This document shows, one piece after another, positions 6,094-15,068 of a DNA stretch of 30,103 nt (positions are counted from its first letter, which is position 1; the number at the start of each line of letters is the position of its first letter). The notes below the pieces were generated by a model. It was not told the origin of the DNA, did no database searches, and saw only the letters and a list, made by a program, of their open reading frames with translations. The stretch is from positions 1 through 30,103 of the forward strand of contig CAJUFU010000036.1 in assembly GCA_910585555.1 (NCBI GenBank), given 5' to 3'. The stretch is from an uncultured Lachnospiraceae bacterium (GTDB lineage: Bacteria; Bacillota; Clostridia; Lachnospirales; Lachnospiraceae). The translations under genes were made by a program, and so were the position numbers.

Positions 6094-7458
6094 CTACCGT
6101 ATCATTCCTATAATATTCTGAATCGTATTCCAGTCCGAGCCGTCAGAGGGAAGCACCCTGTACCAGTATGCTATCATGCACCAAAAATTCCACAGGATAC
6201 AGATACCGCAATAACCATACGCCAGACCTGAGAGCAGTTTTCCTCTGCCGTCTCCCTGCTTTCTCTTATTCTCCAATTGGTCAAATACACTGGCAGTAAA
6301 AACAGCAAACAGGCACATGAAATCAACCGCCACCCTCTGGCCGAATGACCCGCCATAATACCAACTCCACCAGGCACTGGAAATATAAACGATCAATACC
6401 AGAAATATAACCAGTCCCATATACAGCTGCCTGCGCTTCTTATAGGATAGGAATATTCCTACAATGGCCAGAAGCAGTACCGGGCTCCAAAAGAACAGTC
6501 CCTTGCGCACACTGAACAGGAAATTCCCAATCTGCGGCGCCAGCCAATAAAAGGGTTCGTTAGCGCCATAGGAATACACAAACCAATGGCCTGTAGCCTC
6601 ATGCCAGTAAAGCAGCTGCGGGAATAAAGTGACTATTCCAGTCAATACAATAGGTACTGCCCGCGCCGGTCTTAAAATCACTTTAAACCGCTCTTTCCAT
6701 GTCTCCCAGTTTCTGACGCCATAGAAAACATAGGTCACAACGAACACGATATTGGTATTGCGGCACATGAAAATGAGCCCGGCGATGAAACCAAAGACAC
6801 AGGTATGAAACAGTCTGTTCTTTCCCTCTGCTTCCCGCCCCTCATACCAGCACAGATAAAAGAGAAACAGGTTGAACAGAAAGTACGAATAAACATGGGA
6901 AAAGCAGGCATCATAGGATGCATAATGAAACAGGTTGGTTCCGTAGGTGATCACGATACAGGCAAGCAGCGATGCCTTTTTAGAAAATCCCAGATATCGT
7001 TCCAGCAGTTTATCTAATAAAACGGTGCCCGCCACCCAATACAGAACGCCGCCAAACAGCACCAAATATTGATAGAGATTAGAATATCCCGTGGCAGACA
7101 TGCTGCCTGTGAGCGCGTCTTTTAACAGGCAGAGCCCATGTGCCAGAAAGAAAAAGGGACTCTCCATAATGGCCACGCCCACCGGATATTTATCAATCTT
7201 TCCGCCGTCCACTTCCATCAGGTCAAAAGGGTGCTCCCACCCTTCGATAAACCCAAAAGAAAAATCGCCATGGATAACAGCCGGCAGATACAGATAATAC
7301 CCGAATCCGTCGGAATAAACCTTGGGCGCATTCAGCACTTTCACATGATACACCCATATGATACTGGCAAACATAAGAAAAGCAGTGATCGCTGTAAAGA
7401 GATAGAGCCAAAGATTTTCTCTGATATGATTTCTCATCTTATCCGCTTTCCTAATCAT
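6094..7458 (-). CDS. Polytopic membrane protein, GT-C glycosyltransferase-like
   Basis: 454 residues with about ten hydrophobic segments, the first at roughly residues 15-37 (LWLYLFTAITAFLMFASIIW). A conserved-looking periplasmic loop follows (YSDGFGYYLYLPAVIHGDF), with an acidic Asp early in the loop as in GT-C mannosyl/arabinosyltransferase-like proteins that use polyprenyl-phosphate sugars. I do not recognise the exact family, so a transferase role is a suggestion only. The start at 7458 uses GGAGG and overlaps the truA stop by 8 bases, so it is translationally coupled to truA, with which it has no obvious functional link. It sits between truA and rplM, which are direct neighbours in many Firmicutes, so it looks like a later insertion. 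Confidence 0.75.
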   Translation of the reverse strand: MIRKADKMRNHIRENLWLYLFTAITAFLMFASIIWVYHVKVLNAPKVYSDGFGYYLYLPAVIHGDFSFGFIEGWEHPFDLMEVDGGKIDKYPVGVAIMESPFFFLAHGLCLLKDALTGSMSATGYSNLYQYLVLFGGVLYWVAGTVLLDKLLERYLGFSKKASLLACIVITYGTNLFHYASYDACFSHVYSYFLFNLFLFYLCWYEGREAEGKNRLFHTCVFGFIAGLIFMCRNTNIVFVVTYVFYGVRNWETWKERFKVILRPARAVPIVLTGIVTLFPQLLYWHEATGHWFVYSYGANEPFYWLAPQIGNFLFSVRKGLFFWSPVLLLAIVGIFLSYKKRRQLYMGLVIFLVLIVYISSAWWSWYYGGSFGQRVAVDFMCLFAVFTASVFDQLENKRKQGDGRGKLLSGLAYGYCGICILWNFWCMIAYWYRVLPSDGSDWNTIQNIIGMIR

Positions 7459-8206
7459 TCCCTTCCTCCGTCAGAAACTCATAGCCAATCAGTGTCAGGC
7501 CGCAGGCCGGTGCCGTAGGTCCCGCCGTCTGTCTGTCCCTGTCCGCCAGAATCTCTTTCACCTTCTCAGGCTCCATCCGGCCTCTGCCCACTTCCATAAG
7601 GGTGCCCGCCATAATCCGCACCATATTGTATAGAAATCCTCTGCCGGACACGCGGATCACAATCTCCTCCCCTTCTGTGTATACCTGGACAGCATCCACC
7701 TGGCGCACCGTTGTGAGGGCCTGGGTCTGCACACTGCAGAAACTCTTAAAGTCATGCTCCCCCACCAGATATGCCGCGGCTTGACTCATCAGGTCAACAT
7801 TCAGCGGCACATAGGTAAAATAGGAATACAGCCTTTTGACAGGCATCGGAAAGGGCGCGCAGTAAATCCGGTACTCATAAGTCTTGCGGCTTTTACAATG
7901 CCTTGGGTGAAAGTCCAAAGATACCTCTCTGGAACCGCAGATGCGGATATCTTCCGGCAGTCTCTGGTTGAGCGCATAGGAAAACTTATCCCCCGGAATC
8001 CGGCTCTCGGTATCAAACACCGCAATATTTCCTTTGGCATGTACGCCGGCATCTGTGCGGCTTGCGCCGATTACCATAATCTCTTCCCCGGTCAGTTCAC
8101 TAAGACAACAATTTAGCACACGCTCTATGGTCTCACCCTTTGGCTGCAACTGCCATCCTCTATAATTTGTGCCGTCGTAGGCCACTGTCAACATGACTCT
8201 CTTCAT
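7451..8206 (-). CDS. truA: tRNA pseudouridine(38-40) synthase
   Basis: 251 residues from MKRVMLTVAYDGTNYRGWQ. The catalytic aspartate is Asp52 in GASRTDAGVHA, and RGFLYNMVRIMAGTL is the typical C-terminal motif. TruA converts uridines 38-40 in the tRNA anticodon arm to pseudouridine. An ATG four codons upstream (8218) is possible; the one at 8206 is better placed after GGGG and matches the family start. Lies downstream of ecfT as part of the ecfA1-ecfA2-ecfT-truA set. Confidence 0.96.
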   Translation of the reverse strand: MKRVMLTVAYDGTNYRGWQLQPKGETIERVLNCCLSELTGEEIMVIGASRTDAGVHAKGNIAVFDTESRIPGDKFSYALNQRLPEDIRICGSREVSLDFHPRHCKSRKTYEYRIYCAPFPMPVKRLYSYFTYVPLNVDLMSQAAAYLVGEHDFKSFCSVQTQALTTVRQVDAVQVYTEGEEIVIRVSGRGFLYNMVRIMAGTLMEVGRGRMEPEKVKEILADRDRQTAGPTAPACGLTLIGYEFLTEEGND

Positions 8207-8285
8207 CTGAATCCCCATTCCGGAGCATTTACATTAACGCCAAACCGCAAATCTTTCATTTTGCACCGCTCCCTCTCCTTGCGGC

Positions 8286-9086
8286 TCACAAATATATCCG
8301 AATCAAAACGCAGCCTGCAAAATACACAATAAGCACACCGTAGGCAATCCGGTCCCTGCCCTTATATTGGAGCGGCTTCATCTTGGTCCGATTCTCCCCG
8401 CCGCGATAGCATCTCGCCTCCATAGCCATGGCCAGGTCGTTGGCCCTGCGGAATGCCGATATGAACAGCGGTACTAAAAGAGGCACCATGGCTTTCGCCT
8501 TTTTGATCAGATTCCCACTCTCAAAATCTGCGCCTCTCGCGATCTGCGCCTTCATAATCTTATCCGTCTCTTCCAATAAAATGGGAATAAACCGGAGCGC
8601 AATAGACATCATCATGGCCACCTCATGCACCGGCACCTTAAAAACCTTTAGGGGCCGCATCAGTTTCTCCATGCCGTCCGTCAGACTGTTGGGCGTGGTC
8701 GTCAGCGTCATCACAGAGGAACCTACGATCAGGAACGACAAGCGCACTGCCATCATCCCGGCAATCCTTGCGCCCTCTTTGGTAATCGTAAGCTTCCAAA
8801 ACGTCACCAAAGGTTCCCCCGGCGTCAGAAAGAGATTAAACACCACTGTGATCATCAGAATAAAGACGATCGCCTTCATACCCTTAACCATATATTTGAA
8901 AGGCACCTTGGAGAGTTTGATCACCACTGCCAGAAACACAGCCGCCGCCACATACCCAATCCAGGTCTGCACCACAAACAAGGAAATGATAAATCCCAGT
9001 GTGGCCGTCAATTTTACCCGCGGGTCCAGTTTATGAATGACGGAATCCGCCTGATAATACTGGCCCAATGTAATATCTCGTATCAT
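8286..9086 (-). CDS. ecfT: ECF transporter transmembrane subunit EcfT
   Basis: 266 residues from MIRDITLGQYYQADSVIHKL, with about five membrane segments and the cytoplasmic coupling helices carrying the two Ala-Arg motifs (QIARGADFE and MEARCYRGG) that engage the ATPases. EcfT joins the two EcfA ATPases with exchangeable substrate-binding S components to import vitamins and metals. The open frame extends 28 codons upstream, but the ATG at 9086 has GGGAG and the family start. No S component gene is in the window, so this is the shared group II energy-coupling module. Confidence 0.96.
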   Translation of the reverse strand: MIRDITLGQYYQADSVIHKLDPRVKLTATLGFIISLFVVQTWIGYVAAAVFLAVVIKLSKVPFKYMVKGMKAIVFILMITVVFNLFLTPGEPLVTFWKLTITKEGARIAGMMAVRLSFLIVGSSVMTLTTTPNSLTDGMEKLMRPLKVFKVPVHEVAMMMSIALRFIPILLEETDKIMKAQIARGADFESGNLIKKAKAMVPLLVPLFISAFRRANDLAMAMEARCYRGGENRTKMKPLQYKGRDRIAYGVLIVYFAGCVLIRIYL

Positions 9087-9114
9087 ACGTGTCTCCCTAT
9101 CACTTATTACCGAT

Positions 9115-9975
9115 TCATGGCTGCAAAGCAATTCGCAGTTTACTGCAGATTTCCCGCTTTGCCTCCTCAATGGTGGTCACATCCGTGCGCACAGGCATCC
9201 CCCTTTCGGCAAGTGCCTGCATGATATAAGTCACCTGCGGGGCCGCAAGTCCCACCTGTTCCAACTCTTTATAGTATTTAAAAACCTCTCTTGGCACATC
9301 ATCATAGAGCACACTGCCCTGGTTCATGACAATAATCCGCTCCACATACTTGGCTATATCCTCCATACTGTGAGAGACTAGGATGACTGTGATGCCTGTC
9401 TCCTGCTTCAGTTTGGCGATCTGGTCCAAGATCTCATCCCTGCCTTTGGGATCAAGCCCCGCCGTAGGTTCATCCAGAATCAGTATTTCCGGTTTCATGG
9501 CCAGCACACCCGCAATGGCCACCCGGCGCTTTTGTCCGCCCGAAAGATCGAAAGGCGACTGATAAAAATAGGCGTCTTCGAGTCCTACCTGTTTTAGGGC
9601 CGCATAGGCACGCAGCTCTGTCTCCTGTTTGGAAAGGCCAAGATTCTTTGGACCAAAGCAAACATCTTTAAAGACGTCGATTTCAAAAAGCTGATGCTCC
9701 GGATACTGAAATACCAACCCAACCTTACTGCGCAGTTTCTTCTTATCATAATCTTCGGCGTGAATATCTTCTCCGTTGAAATAGATACTGCCGCTTGTAG
9801 GTTTGATCAATCCATTCAAATGCTGCACCAGGGTGGACTTACCGGAGCCGGTATGCCCGATGAGACCGATAAACTGTCCATCCGGTATCACCAGATTGAT
9901 ATCCTTTAAAGCATGTACCGCCAAAGCCGTATCGCCGCCATATATATAATTTACATGATCTAAAATCAAAGACAT
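9115..9975 (-). CDS. ecfA2: ECF transporter ATPase EcfA2
   Basis: 286 residues. Walker A GHTGSGKST at 40-48, Q-loop near FQYPEHQLF, signature LSGGQKRR at 144-151, Walker B ILILDEP at 164-170 and a switch histidine in LVSHSMED. Second ATPase of the energy-coupling module, forming a heterodimer with EcfA1. The C-terminal part after LVSHSMED is the EcfA-type extension. It ends 28 bases before ecfT. Confidence 0.96.
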   Translation of the reverse strand: MSLILDHVNYIYGGDTALAVHALKDINLVIPDGQFIGLIGHTGSGKSTLVQHLNGLIKPTSGSIYFNGEDIHAEDYDKKKLRSKVGLVFQYPEHQLFEIDVFKDVCFGPKNLGLSKQETELRAYAALKQVGLEDAYFYQSPFDLSGGQKRRVAIAGVLAMKPEILILDEPTAGLDPKGRDEILDQIAKLKQETGITVILVSHSMEDIAKYVERIIVMNQGSVLYDDVPREVFKYYKELEQVGLAAPQVTYIMQALAERGMPVRTDVTTIEEAKREICSKLRIALQP

Positions 9976-10077
9976 GTCACATTACCTCTGCCTGTCTGTA
10001 TTTATATGCAGTCTCTTTATCGTCATCCTATTTTACTTATTAAAACATCTTCTTCCATATATCCCGAAAGTATGCTT

Positions 10078-10944
10078 TCACATGCAGATACCTTTATATT
10101 GTGTCACAAGTGCTTCCGTAAGCTCCTTTATGGTCAGAATCCCATCCGGCAAATCCATGCCGCTTTTTTGAAGCTCGTAAGCCAAAAGTGTCACCTGCGG
10201 CACGTCCAGACGCAGTTCTTTAAGTTCCTCCACCCTGGAAAAGATTTCCCTGGGCGTCCCCTCCATAGCCACATGCCCCTTGTCCATGACATAGACCATG
10301 TCTGCATGTATAATCTCTTCCATATAGTGTGTGATCAAAATGACTGTAATTCCCTCCACATCATTGAGTGCCCGCACGGCCCGAATCACCTCTTTACGTC
10401 CATTAGGGTCTAACATCGCCGTAGGTTCATCCAAAATAATGCATTTGGGATGCATTGCAATAACGCCCGCAATGGAAACCCTCTGCTTTTGTCCCCCGGA
10501 AAGCTTATTAGGAGAATGTTTCCTGTACTCATACATCCCCACCGCCTTCAGACTCTCCTCCACCCGCTCCCAGATCTCTTTGGTGGGCACTCCCATATTC
10601 TCCGGTCCGAAACCCACATCTTCTTCCACTACCTGTCCTATGATCTGGTTATCGGGGTTCTGGAATACCATGCCCGCTTCCTGACGGATGTTCCAGAGTT
10701 TACTCTCATCCTGGGTATCCATACCGTCCACCCATACGGTGCCCTCTGTGGGATAAAGAATGGCGTTGATATGTTTGGCAAGGGTTGACTTGCCGGAACC
10801 GTTATGACCCAGAATGGCAATAAAGTCACCCTGCTTCACATCCAAATCCACCTCATCCACTGCCCTGGTAATGCCCTCCACATTTCCTTCCTCATCCCGT
10901 CTTATATATTCAAATACTAACTTATCTGTCTTTATGATTCCCAT
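10078..10944 (-). CDS. ecfA1: ECF transporter ATPase EcfA1
   Basis: 288 residues from MGIIKTDKLVFEYIRRDEEG. Walker A GHNGSGKST at 46-54, Q-loop FQNPDNQI, signature LSGGQKQR at 148-155, Walker B CIILDEPT at 168-175 and H-loop LITHYMEE. I chose the ATG at 10944, well spaced after AGGA; in-frame ATGs up to 10977 lack ribosome-binding sites. First gene of the ecf unit, 102 bases ahead of ecfA2. It is usually found close behind rplQ; here rplQ is 9 kb away. Confidence 0.95.
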   Translation of the reverse strand: MGIIKTDKLVFEYIRRDEEGNVEGITRAVDEVDLDVKQGDFIAILGHNGSGKSTLAKHINAILYPTEGTVWVDGMDTQDESKLWNIRQEAGMVFQNPDNQIIGQVVEEDVGFGPENMGVPTKEIWERVEESLKAVGMYEYRKHSPNKLSGGQKQRVSIAGVIAMHPKCIILDEPTAMLDPNGRKEVIRAVRALNDVEGITVILITHYMEEIIHADMVYVMDKGHVAMEGTPREIFSRVEELKELRLDVPQVTLLAYELQKSGMDLPDGILTIKELTEALVTQYKGICM

Positions 10945-11028
10945 TTTCATCCTCATTCCGGAGCGTTTACGCGGCAAAAGGGCATGATTTTGTTCGTCCC
11001 TGCGCTGCCCACTGTGATACCAACGCCT

Positions 11029-11057
11029 ATTGTACTAGATTATGCCAGAAAATACAA
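11029..11057 (-). promoter_or_regulatory. Probable promoter of the ecfA1-ecfA2-ecfT-truA unit
   Basis: Reverse strand TTGTAT (11052-11057), 17 bases, TACAAT (11029-11034, 5/6). The -35 is weak. A promoter here would be needed because the unit is separated from the ribosomal operon by the accessory block. Confidence 0.5.
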
Positions 11058-11098
11058 GGTTTGGTGTTATAGACAGGGTAGGAGAACCGGAAAAAGTA

Positions 11099-11107
11099 TG
11101 CTATACT
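11099..11107 (+). promoter_or_regulatory. Extended -10 promoter of the M15 peptidase gene
   Basis: TGC followed by TATACT forms an extended -10 element 30 bases before the start codon. No good -35 box is visible at the right distance. Confidence 0.4.
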
Positions 11108-11136
11108 ATTCGAAGACTATAAATACAGAAGGAGTT

Positions 11137-12174
11137 ATGACATATATGTCAGAAAACATTTCCAATAAAGTTTCCTCAAATATGGGAACCCATCATAGAG
11201 CTAACAAAAGTGTCTTATTAAAGCAATTGGCAAAGCCTTTTGGCTTTTTACTGCTTTTCATTATGGTTTGTGCTTTTCTGGCGCAATACCTGACGGGTTC
11301 GGAAACCCTTGCCGAATACGCACAGAATAATCCTGACCTGGCTTACAGCACAACTGACGAAGCCCCGGAGCCATCAACTGCCTCAGACAATGTCCGGTCA
11401 TCCAATATCGCCGCAACAGAGAACAATGCCCAAGCTCCGGATGCTTCCATGTCAGGAAACAATGTACCAGCGCCAGATAACACTGTCACCCCGGAAAACA
11501 ATGCCACATATACTACAGATAAGAACAACCCAGAGGAACCTCCCAAAATGAGTGAACACCCAGAACGCACAACCTATCAACCCGGATTTTATTACGAACC
11601 TTTGACCGATGCAGTCAAGCAAAAAATTACCGGCATTTCCTATCCCGAAAGCGGCTGCACAGTTCCTTACGAAGATTTACAGTATGTGGGACTGCTGTAT
11701 CATGATTTTAATGGAGAAGAACAGACCGGAGAACTAATTTGCAACAAAGCCGTTGCACAAGATATGGTGGAGATTTTCTATGAACTTTACCGAAACGATT
11801 ATCAAATTGAAAAAATCCGCCTGATTGATGAGTACAACGGTGACGATACCGCGTCTATGGCCGATAATAACACTTCCTGCTTCAATTACCGGGTAGTAGA
11901 CGGCACCACAAACCTCTCCAAACATGCCTACGGCCTTGCTATTGACATTAACCCTTTCTACAATCCCTATGTGGTCTTTAACAAAGGCGGCGCGGGCAAC
12001 ACTTATATCTCCCCCGCAGGCAGTGAAATCTACGCGGACAGAAGCCAGGATTTTGCTTACAAGATTGATGAAAACGACCTCTGCTACCGCCTTTTCATCG
12101 AACACGGCTTCACCTGGGGAGGCAACTGGAACTCCAGTAAAGATTACCAGCATTTTCAGAAAGTGCTGGATTGA
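11137..12174 (+). CDS. Membrane-anchored M15-family D,D-peptidase (VanY/D-Ala-D-Ala carboxypeptidase-like)
   Basis: 345 residues from MTYMSENIS. One membrane anchor at about 34-52 is followed by a low-complexity Asn/Pro/Thr/Ala-rich linker (about 65-145) and a C-terminal M15-type zinc peptidase domain. The zinc ligands are His263 and Asp270 in SKHAYGLAIDINP and His339 in DYQHF, with Asp336 nearby. Such enzymes trim or cleave peptidoglycan stem peptides outside the membrane. AAGGAG lies 2 bases before the ATG at 11137 and 11 bases before an ATG at 11146, so the exact start is uncertain. Convergent with the LysM protein gene, sharing a bidirectional terminator. Confidence 0.88.
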   Translation: MTYMSENISNKVSSNMGTHHRANKSVLLKQLAKPFGFLLLFIMVCAFLAQYLTGSETLAEYAQNNPDLAYSTTDEAPEPSTASDNVRSSNIAATENNAQAPDASMSGNNVPAPDNTVTPENNATYTTDKNNPEEPPKMSEHPERTTYQPGFYYEPLTDAVKQKITGISYPESGCTVPYEDLQYVGLLYHDFNGEEQTGELICNKAVAQDMVEIFYELYRNDYQIEKIRLIDEYNGDDTASMADNNTSCFNYRVVDGTTNLSKHAYGLAIDINPFYNPYVVFNKGGAGNTYISPAGSEIYADRSQDFAYKIDENDLCYRLFIEHGFTWGGNWNSSKDYQHFQKVLD

Positions 12175-12183
12175 GACTCTGGC

Positions 12184-12230
12184 AAATAAAAGCCCGAAGA
12201 CACCGATCAGGCATCTTCGGGCTTTTATTT
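12184..12230. terminator. Bidirectional terminator
   Basis: Perfect 17-base arms (12184-12200 and 12214-12230) with core GCCCGAAGA / TCTTCGGGC, flanked by A-rich and T-rich ends on both strands. It lies between two convergent genes and can stop transcription from either side. Confidence 0.92.
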
Positions 12231-12237
12231 GTCAACC

Positions 12238-14082
12238 CTACTCCGGAATCCGGAGCACCTGCCCCACACGCAGGGCATCACTGGTAAGACCATTGAGATT
12301 CTGAATGGCACTTACCGTTGTGCCAAAACGATTGGCAAGAAGCCAAAGGGTATCTCCCGGCCGCACCGTATACAGGAAATATCCTGCACTCTGAGATACC
12401 GGTATCCGTAGTACCTGCCCAATACTCAGATTGTCGCTGGTAAGCCCATTCTCCTGCTTGATTGCATCCACTGTAGTGCCATAACGCCTGGCAAGCTGCC
12501 ATAACGTATCTCCCGAACGCACCGTATACACAATCACATTACCCGGATTGGGCGTCGGATTAGGCGAAGGATTTGACGGCGGCACATTCTGTCCAATTCC
12601 CTGATAGGTTTTGTATAAGGAATTCCACGTGGCCGGACCTACCACTCCATCGGCGGCAAGCCCCATCTGTCTCTGAAAAGCAATCACCGCCTCTTTCGTC
12701 TTACTTCCAAAGACACCGTCCTGACCAGGACTGGGAATCCCTGCATAATACTCGGATATGACATCCAGCAGATATTGCAGTGTGATGACATCCTGCCCGC
12801 TGGAACCTTGTCTGAGTACAGAAGAGGGCGGCACCGTGCCGATACCAAGTGTACTTCCCTCGCTGTTTAGTTCTGCCAGCCTGGTCACCGCAGTATATAG
12901 ATTAGAAATTTTATACCATGTGGCTTTCCCTACAATTCCATCTGTGGTCAGATTAAAAATGCTCTGAAACTTCGTCACCGCCGCCCTGGTACTATCCCCG
13001 AAAACTCCTGTCTCATCGGTAATTGCCGGAATCGCCGGGTAATTTCTTCGGATTCTGTTAAGATACGTCTGTATGGTCTGCACATCAAGCCCCGTGCTTC
13101 CCACCCTAAGAGGGGTTCCCGGATAGGATGTAACCACGTTGCTAATTGCATTCGTTTCCGCAATCTCAATATCATCCGGATAGTAGTAACGCAAAATCCG
13201 AATCGGCGTATATCCCTGATTTGCCAGCGTGACTGTGCCCCACTGGGACAATCCTGCACAATTCGCCGTTGTTCCATTACAGAAAGATGTGAAATAAGGC
13301 GCATTCTGCCCCTGCCTGCGGACATATTCATTAAAAATCTGGTCTACAATGCGGCTGATGGATTCATAAATAGGCCTGCCATAAACGAAATACTGATCGT
13401 ATGCGGTACTGTTCGTGATATCAAAAGAATAGCCTTTTGAGCGATACCATTCGGTATATACTCTGTTTAACGCAAATGTAATGATGGCATAAATATTTGC
13501 CCGAAGAGCCGCTTCCGGCCAGGTTGGATAGATTTCACTGCTGGCAACGTTTTTGACATAATCGGGAAAAGAGACCTGTATATTGGAGGCTGCCGCATCC
13601 GGTGTTCCCATATGCACTGTAATCGGATTCGGGATGACTACCTGACGCAGTACGAAGGGGGAGCCCATATCTCCTTCTATCCCATCCTGATTACGCTGTC
13701 CCGTCATCGTCACCGCAGGTGCCCCCACAACAATCTCTGTCTGCTCCGCGCTCCGCTGATTTTCCTGCATAGGTATAAGTGACAGAGGCAGAACCGCCAA
13801 TTCTCCATCAAAGATAGGAATATCCGACACATACAGCGTATTAAATCCCTGCGCCTGTGCAAGTACATTATAAGTGACATAGGGCGTACCCTCAAAATTT
13901 TCATTCTGTGAATAACTCTTGTCCACAGTCTCTAAGGAAACGCTTTTCGTCTCTCCACTCTCATCTGTCGTCAACTCGTAAATCCGATTCTGCTCATCAT
14001 CCAAAACTCTAATCTGCACCCCGCTCAAAGGCAGCGCATCATGAGCCGTCCTGGCCTGTATCATCAGATAACCAATCGCCAT
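12238..14082 (-). CDS. SpoIID-like / peptidoglycan-binding / double LysM protein
   Basis: 614 residues without an obvious signal peptide. A beta-rich N-terminal region (1-100) resembles a carboxypeptidase-regulatory fold. A SpoIID-like segment starts near 183 (YPTWPEAALRANIYAIITFA) and includes NGTTANCAGLSQWGT. Two PG_binding_1 domains follow (DETGVFGDSTRAAVTKFQ and QDGVFGSKTKEAVIAFQ), then a Pro/Asn linker and two LysM repeats (about 517-562 and 569-614, each with YTVR-GDTLW). This architecture suggests a protein that acts on or decorates peptidoglycan. The lack of a signal peptide, as in spore coat/cortex proteins such as SafA, hints at synthesis in the sporulating mother cell; that is inference. 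AAAGGAG precedes the start at good spacing. Confidence 0.87.
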   Translation of the reverse strand: MAIGYLMIQARTAHDALPLSGVQIRVLDDEQNRIYELTTDESGETKSVSLETVDKSYSQNENFEGTPYVTYNVLAQAQGFNTLYVSDIPIFDGELAVLPLSLIPMQENQRSAEQTEIVVGAPAVTMTGQRNQDGIEGDMGSPFVLRQVVIPNPITVHMGTPDAAASNIQVSFPDYVKNVASSEIYPTWPEAALRANIYAIITFALNRVYTEWYRSKGYSFDITNSTAYDQYFVYGRPIYESISRIVDQIFNEYVRRQGQNAPYFTSFCNGTTANCAGLSQWGTVTLANQGYTPIRILRYYYPDDIEIAETNAISNVVTSYPGTPLRVGSTGLDVQTIQTYLNRIRRNYPAIPAITDETGVFGDSTRAAVTKFQSIFNLTTDGIVGKATWYKISNLYTAVTRLAELNSEGSTLGIGTVPPSSVLRQGSSGQDVITLQYLLDVISEYYAGIPSPGQDGVFGSKTKEAVIAFQRQMGLAADGVVGPATWNSLYKTYQGIGQNVPPSNPSPNPTPNPGNVIVYTVRSGDTLWQLARRYGTTVDAIKQENGLTSDNLSIGQVLRIPVSQSAGYFLYTVRPGDTLWLLANRFGTTVSAIQNLNGLTSDALRVGQVLRIPE

Positions 14083-14219
14083 ACTTCATTCTCCTTTACA
14101 GCCATACTCTTTTATTACAGATTGATATGCTATAAAGTATGATGAAACTGGCCGGACAGTGATACGTTTCTAAAAGAAAAGTTTGACTGCGTGCGATTTT
14201 TCCAGCCGGTAACAGTAAT

Positions 14220-14248
14220 GGGCGGCACTAATGATGCCTGTGCCGCCC
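14220..14248 (-). terminator. GC-rich hairpin after the Rpn-type gene
   Basis: Nine-base perfect arms GGGCGGCAC / GTGCCGCCC around an 11-base loop, about 17 bases past the stop codon of the Rpn-type gene. It lacks a clear U-tract, so termination is plausible rather than certain. One arm lies within the direct repeat at 14240-14267. Confidence 0.45.
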
Positions 14249-14267
14249 ACAATATCCGCTTTCTCTA
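14240..14267. repeat. 28-bp direct repeat, left copy
   Basis: Begins GTGCCGCCCACAATA and ends GCTTTCTCTA. Matches the copy at 15405-15432 in 26 of 28 positions, same orientation. The two copies bracket the Rpn-type nuclease gene. Confidence 0.8.
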
Positions 14268-15068
14268 TAAAGCATTTTTATTCCTAATCTCTTCCATATA
14301 AGCCTCATCGCACTCTGCTATCTGACAGATCTGTGTAACAGGCATATCCTGTGCCAGCATGTTTCTAATAATAGCAGTCTTCGTTTCCTCCCTGATATAA
14401 TCATCTTCTGCCCAGCGGTCACGCTTTGCCTTAAGCCTCATCTCATATTCATATCGTATCCTTTTCTTCAAATTCAAAAGTTTCATCTGGCTGATCGCTT
14501 CCATAATCCCTTCACTTTTTATTCCCGCCAAAATCATATCCAATTCCCCCTCCGTTTCCGCATTGAACAATTTTACCCACTCAAAAACCTTGCTCCCCTT
14601 CTCCGGCGATTTGCAAAGTTCTATTGTATGTAGTTCCCATTGTTCTGAAAAATCATTACCTTCCATGTCACGCAGTCGATATATCGTATGACATATCCGA
14701 GAATCTGTCAGATTAAACCCCAGGATGCTGATGCAGATACACTTACTAAGCCTGCCGTACCTCTCTCCTGACTGTAAATCCTCAACATACATCTTAGCCA
14801 AATAAAACAGATTTCTTTTCTTCCAATCTTTCTGTGCCTTAATCTGCAACTCAATATTAATCTTGCTGTCATCATTCAGCCACAATAAAATATCAAGGAT
14901 TCCCTGCTTTTGCCTGCGGTATCTCTTTCTTAAATACGGATTCGCTATCCGCACAGACCGAATCTCCTCCATCGGTATTCCCAGTACATCACTGAGAAAC
15001 TGTTTCAAAATAATCTCTTTCGATGACAGCAATGCTTTCACCATAAAATCTTCTTTCAGCGTTATCAT
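14265..15068 (-). CDS. Rpn-type PD-(D/E)XK nuclease / transposase-like protein
   Basis: 267 residues from MITLKEDFMVKALLSSKEII. The nuclease core motif is visible as GILDILLWLNDDSKINIELQIK-like, with the Asp of LDILL and the Glu-x-Gln of IELQIK. Family members (PF12784-like, recombination-promoting nucleases) are DNases often present in many copies per genome. The ATG at 15068 has a perfect AGGAGG and is chosen. The frame continues 48 codons upstream to a GTG at 15212 (adding GLSEKFLPEQEEQ), which could be a longer form. Flanked by 28-bp direct repeats. Confidence 0.82.
   Translation of the reverse strand: MITLKEDFMVKALLSSKEIILKQFLSDVLGIPMEEIRSVRIANPYLRKRYRRQKQGILDILLWLNDDSKINIELQIKAQKDWKKRNLFYLAKMYVEDLQSGERYGRLSKCICISILGFNLTDSRICHTIYRLRDMEGNDFSEQWELHTIELCKSPEKGSKVFEWVKLFNAETEGELDMILAGIKSEGIMEAISQMKLLNLKKRIRYEYEMRLKAKRDRWAEDDYIREETKTAIIRNMLAQDMPVTQICQIAECDEAYMEEIRNKNAL

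Noticed and set aside
8428..9036. 202-residue open frame opposite ecfT
   Set aside because: Antisense shadow of a conserved membrane protein gene; hydrophobic composition follows from the complementary strand.
10984..11136. N-terminal extension of the M15 peptidase
   Set aside because: The extra 51 codons cover the divergent promoter region and lack a ribosome-binding site; AAGGAG lies only before 11137/11146.
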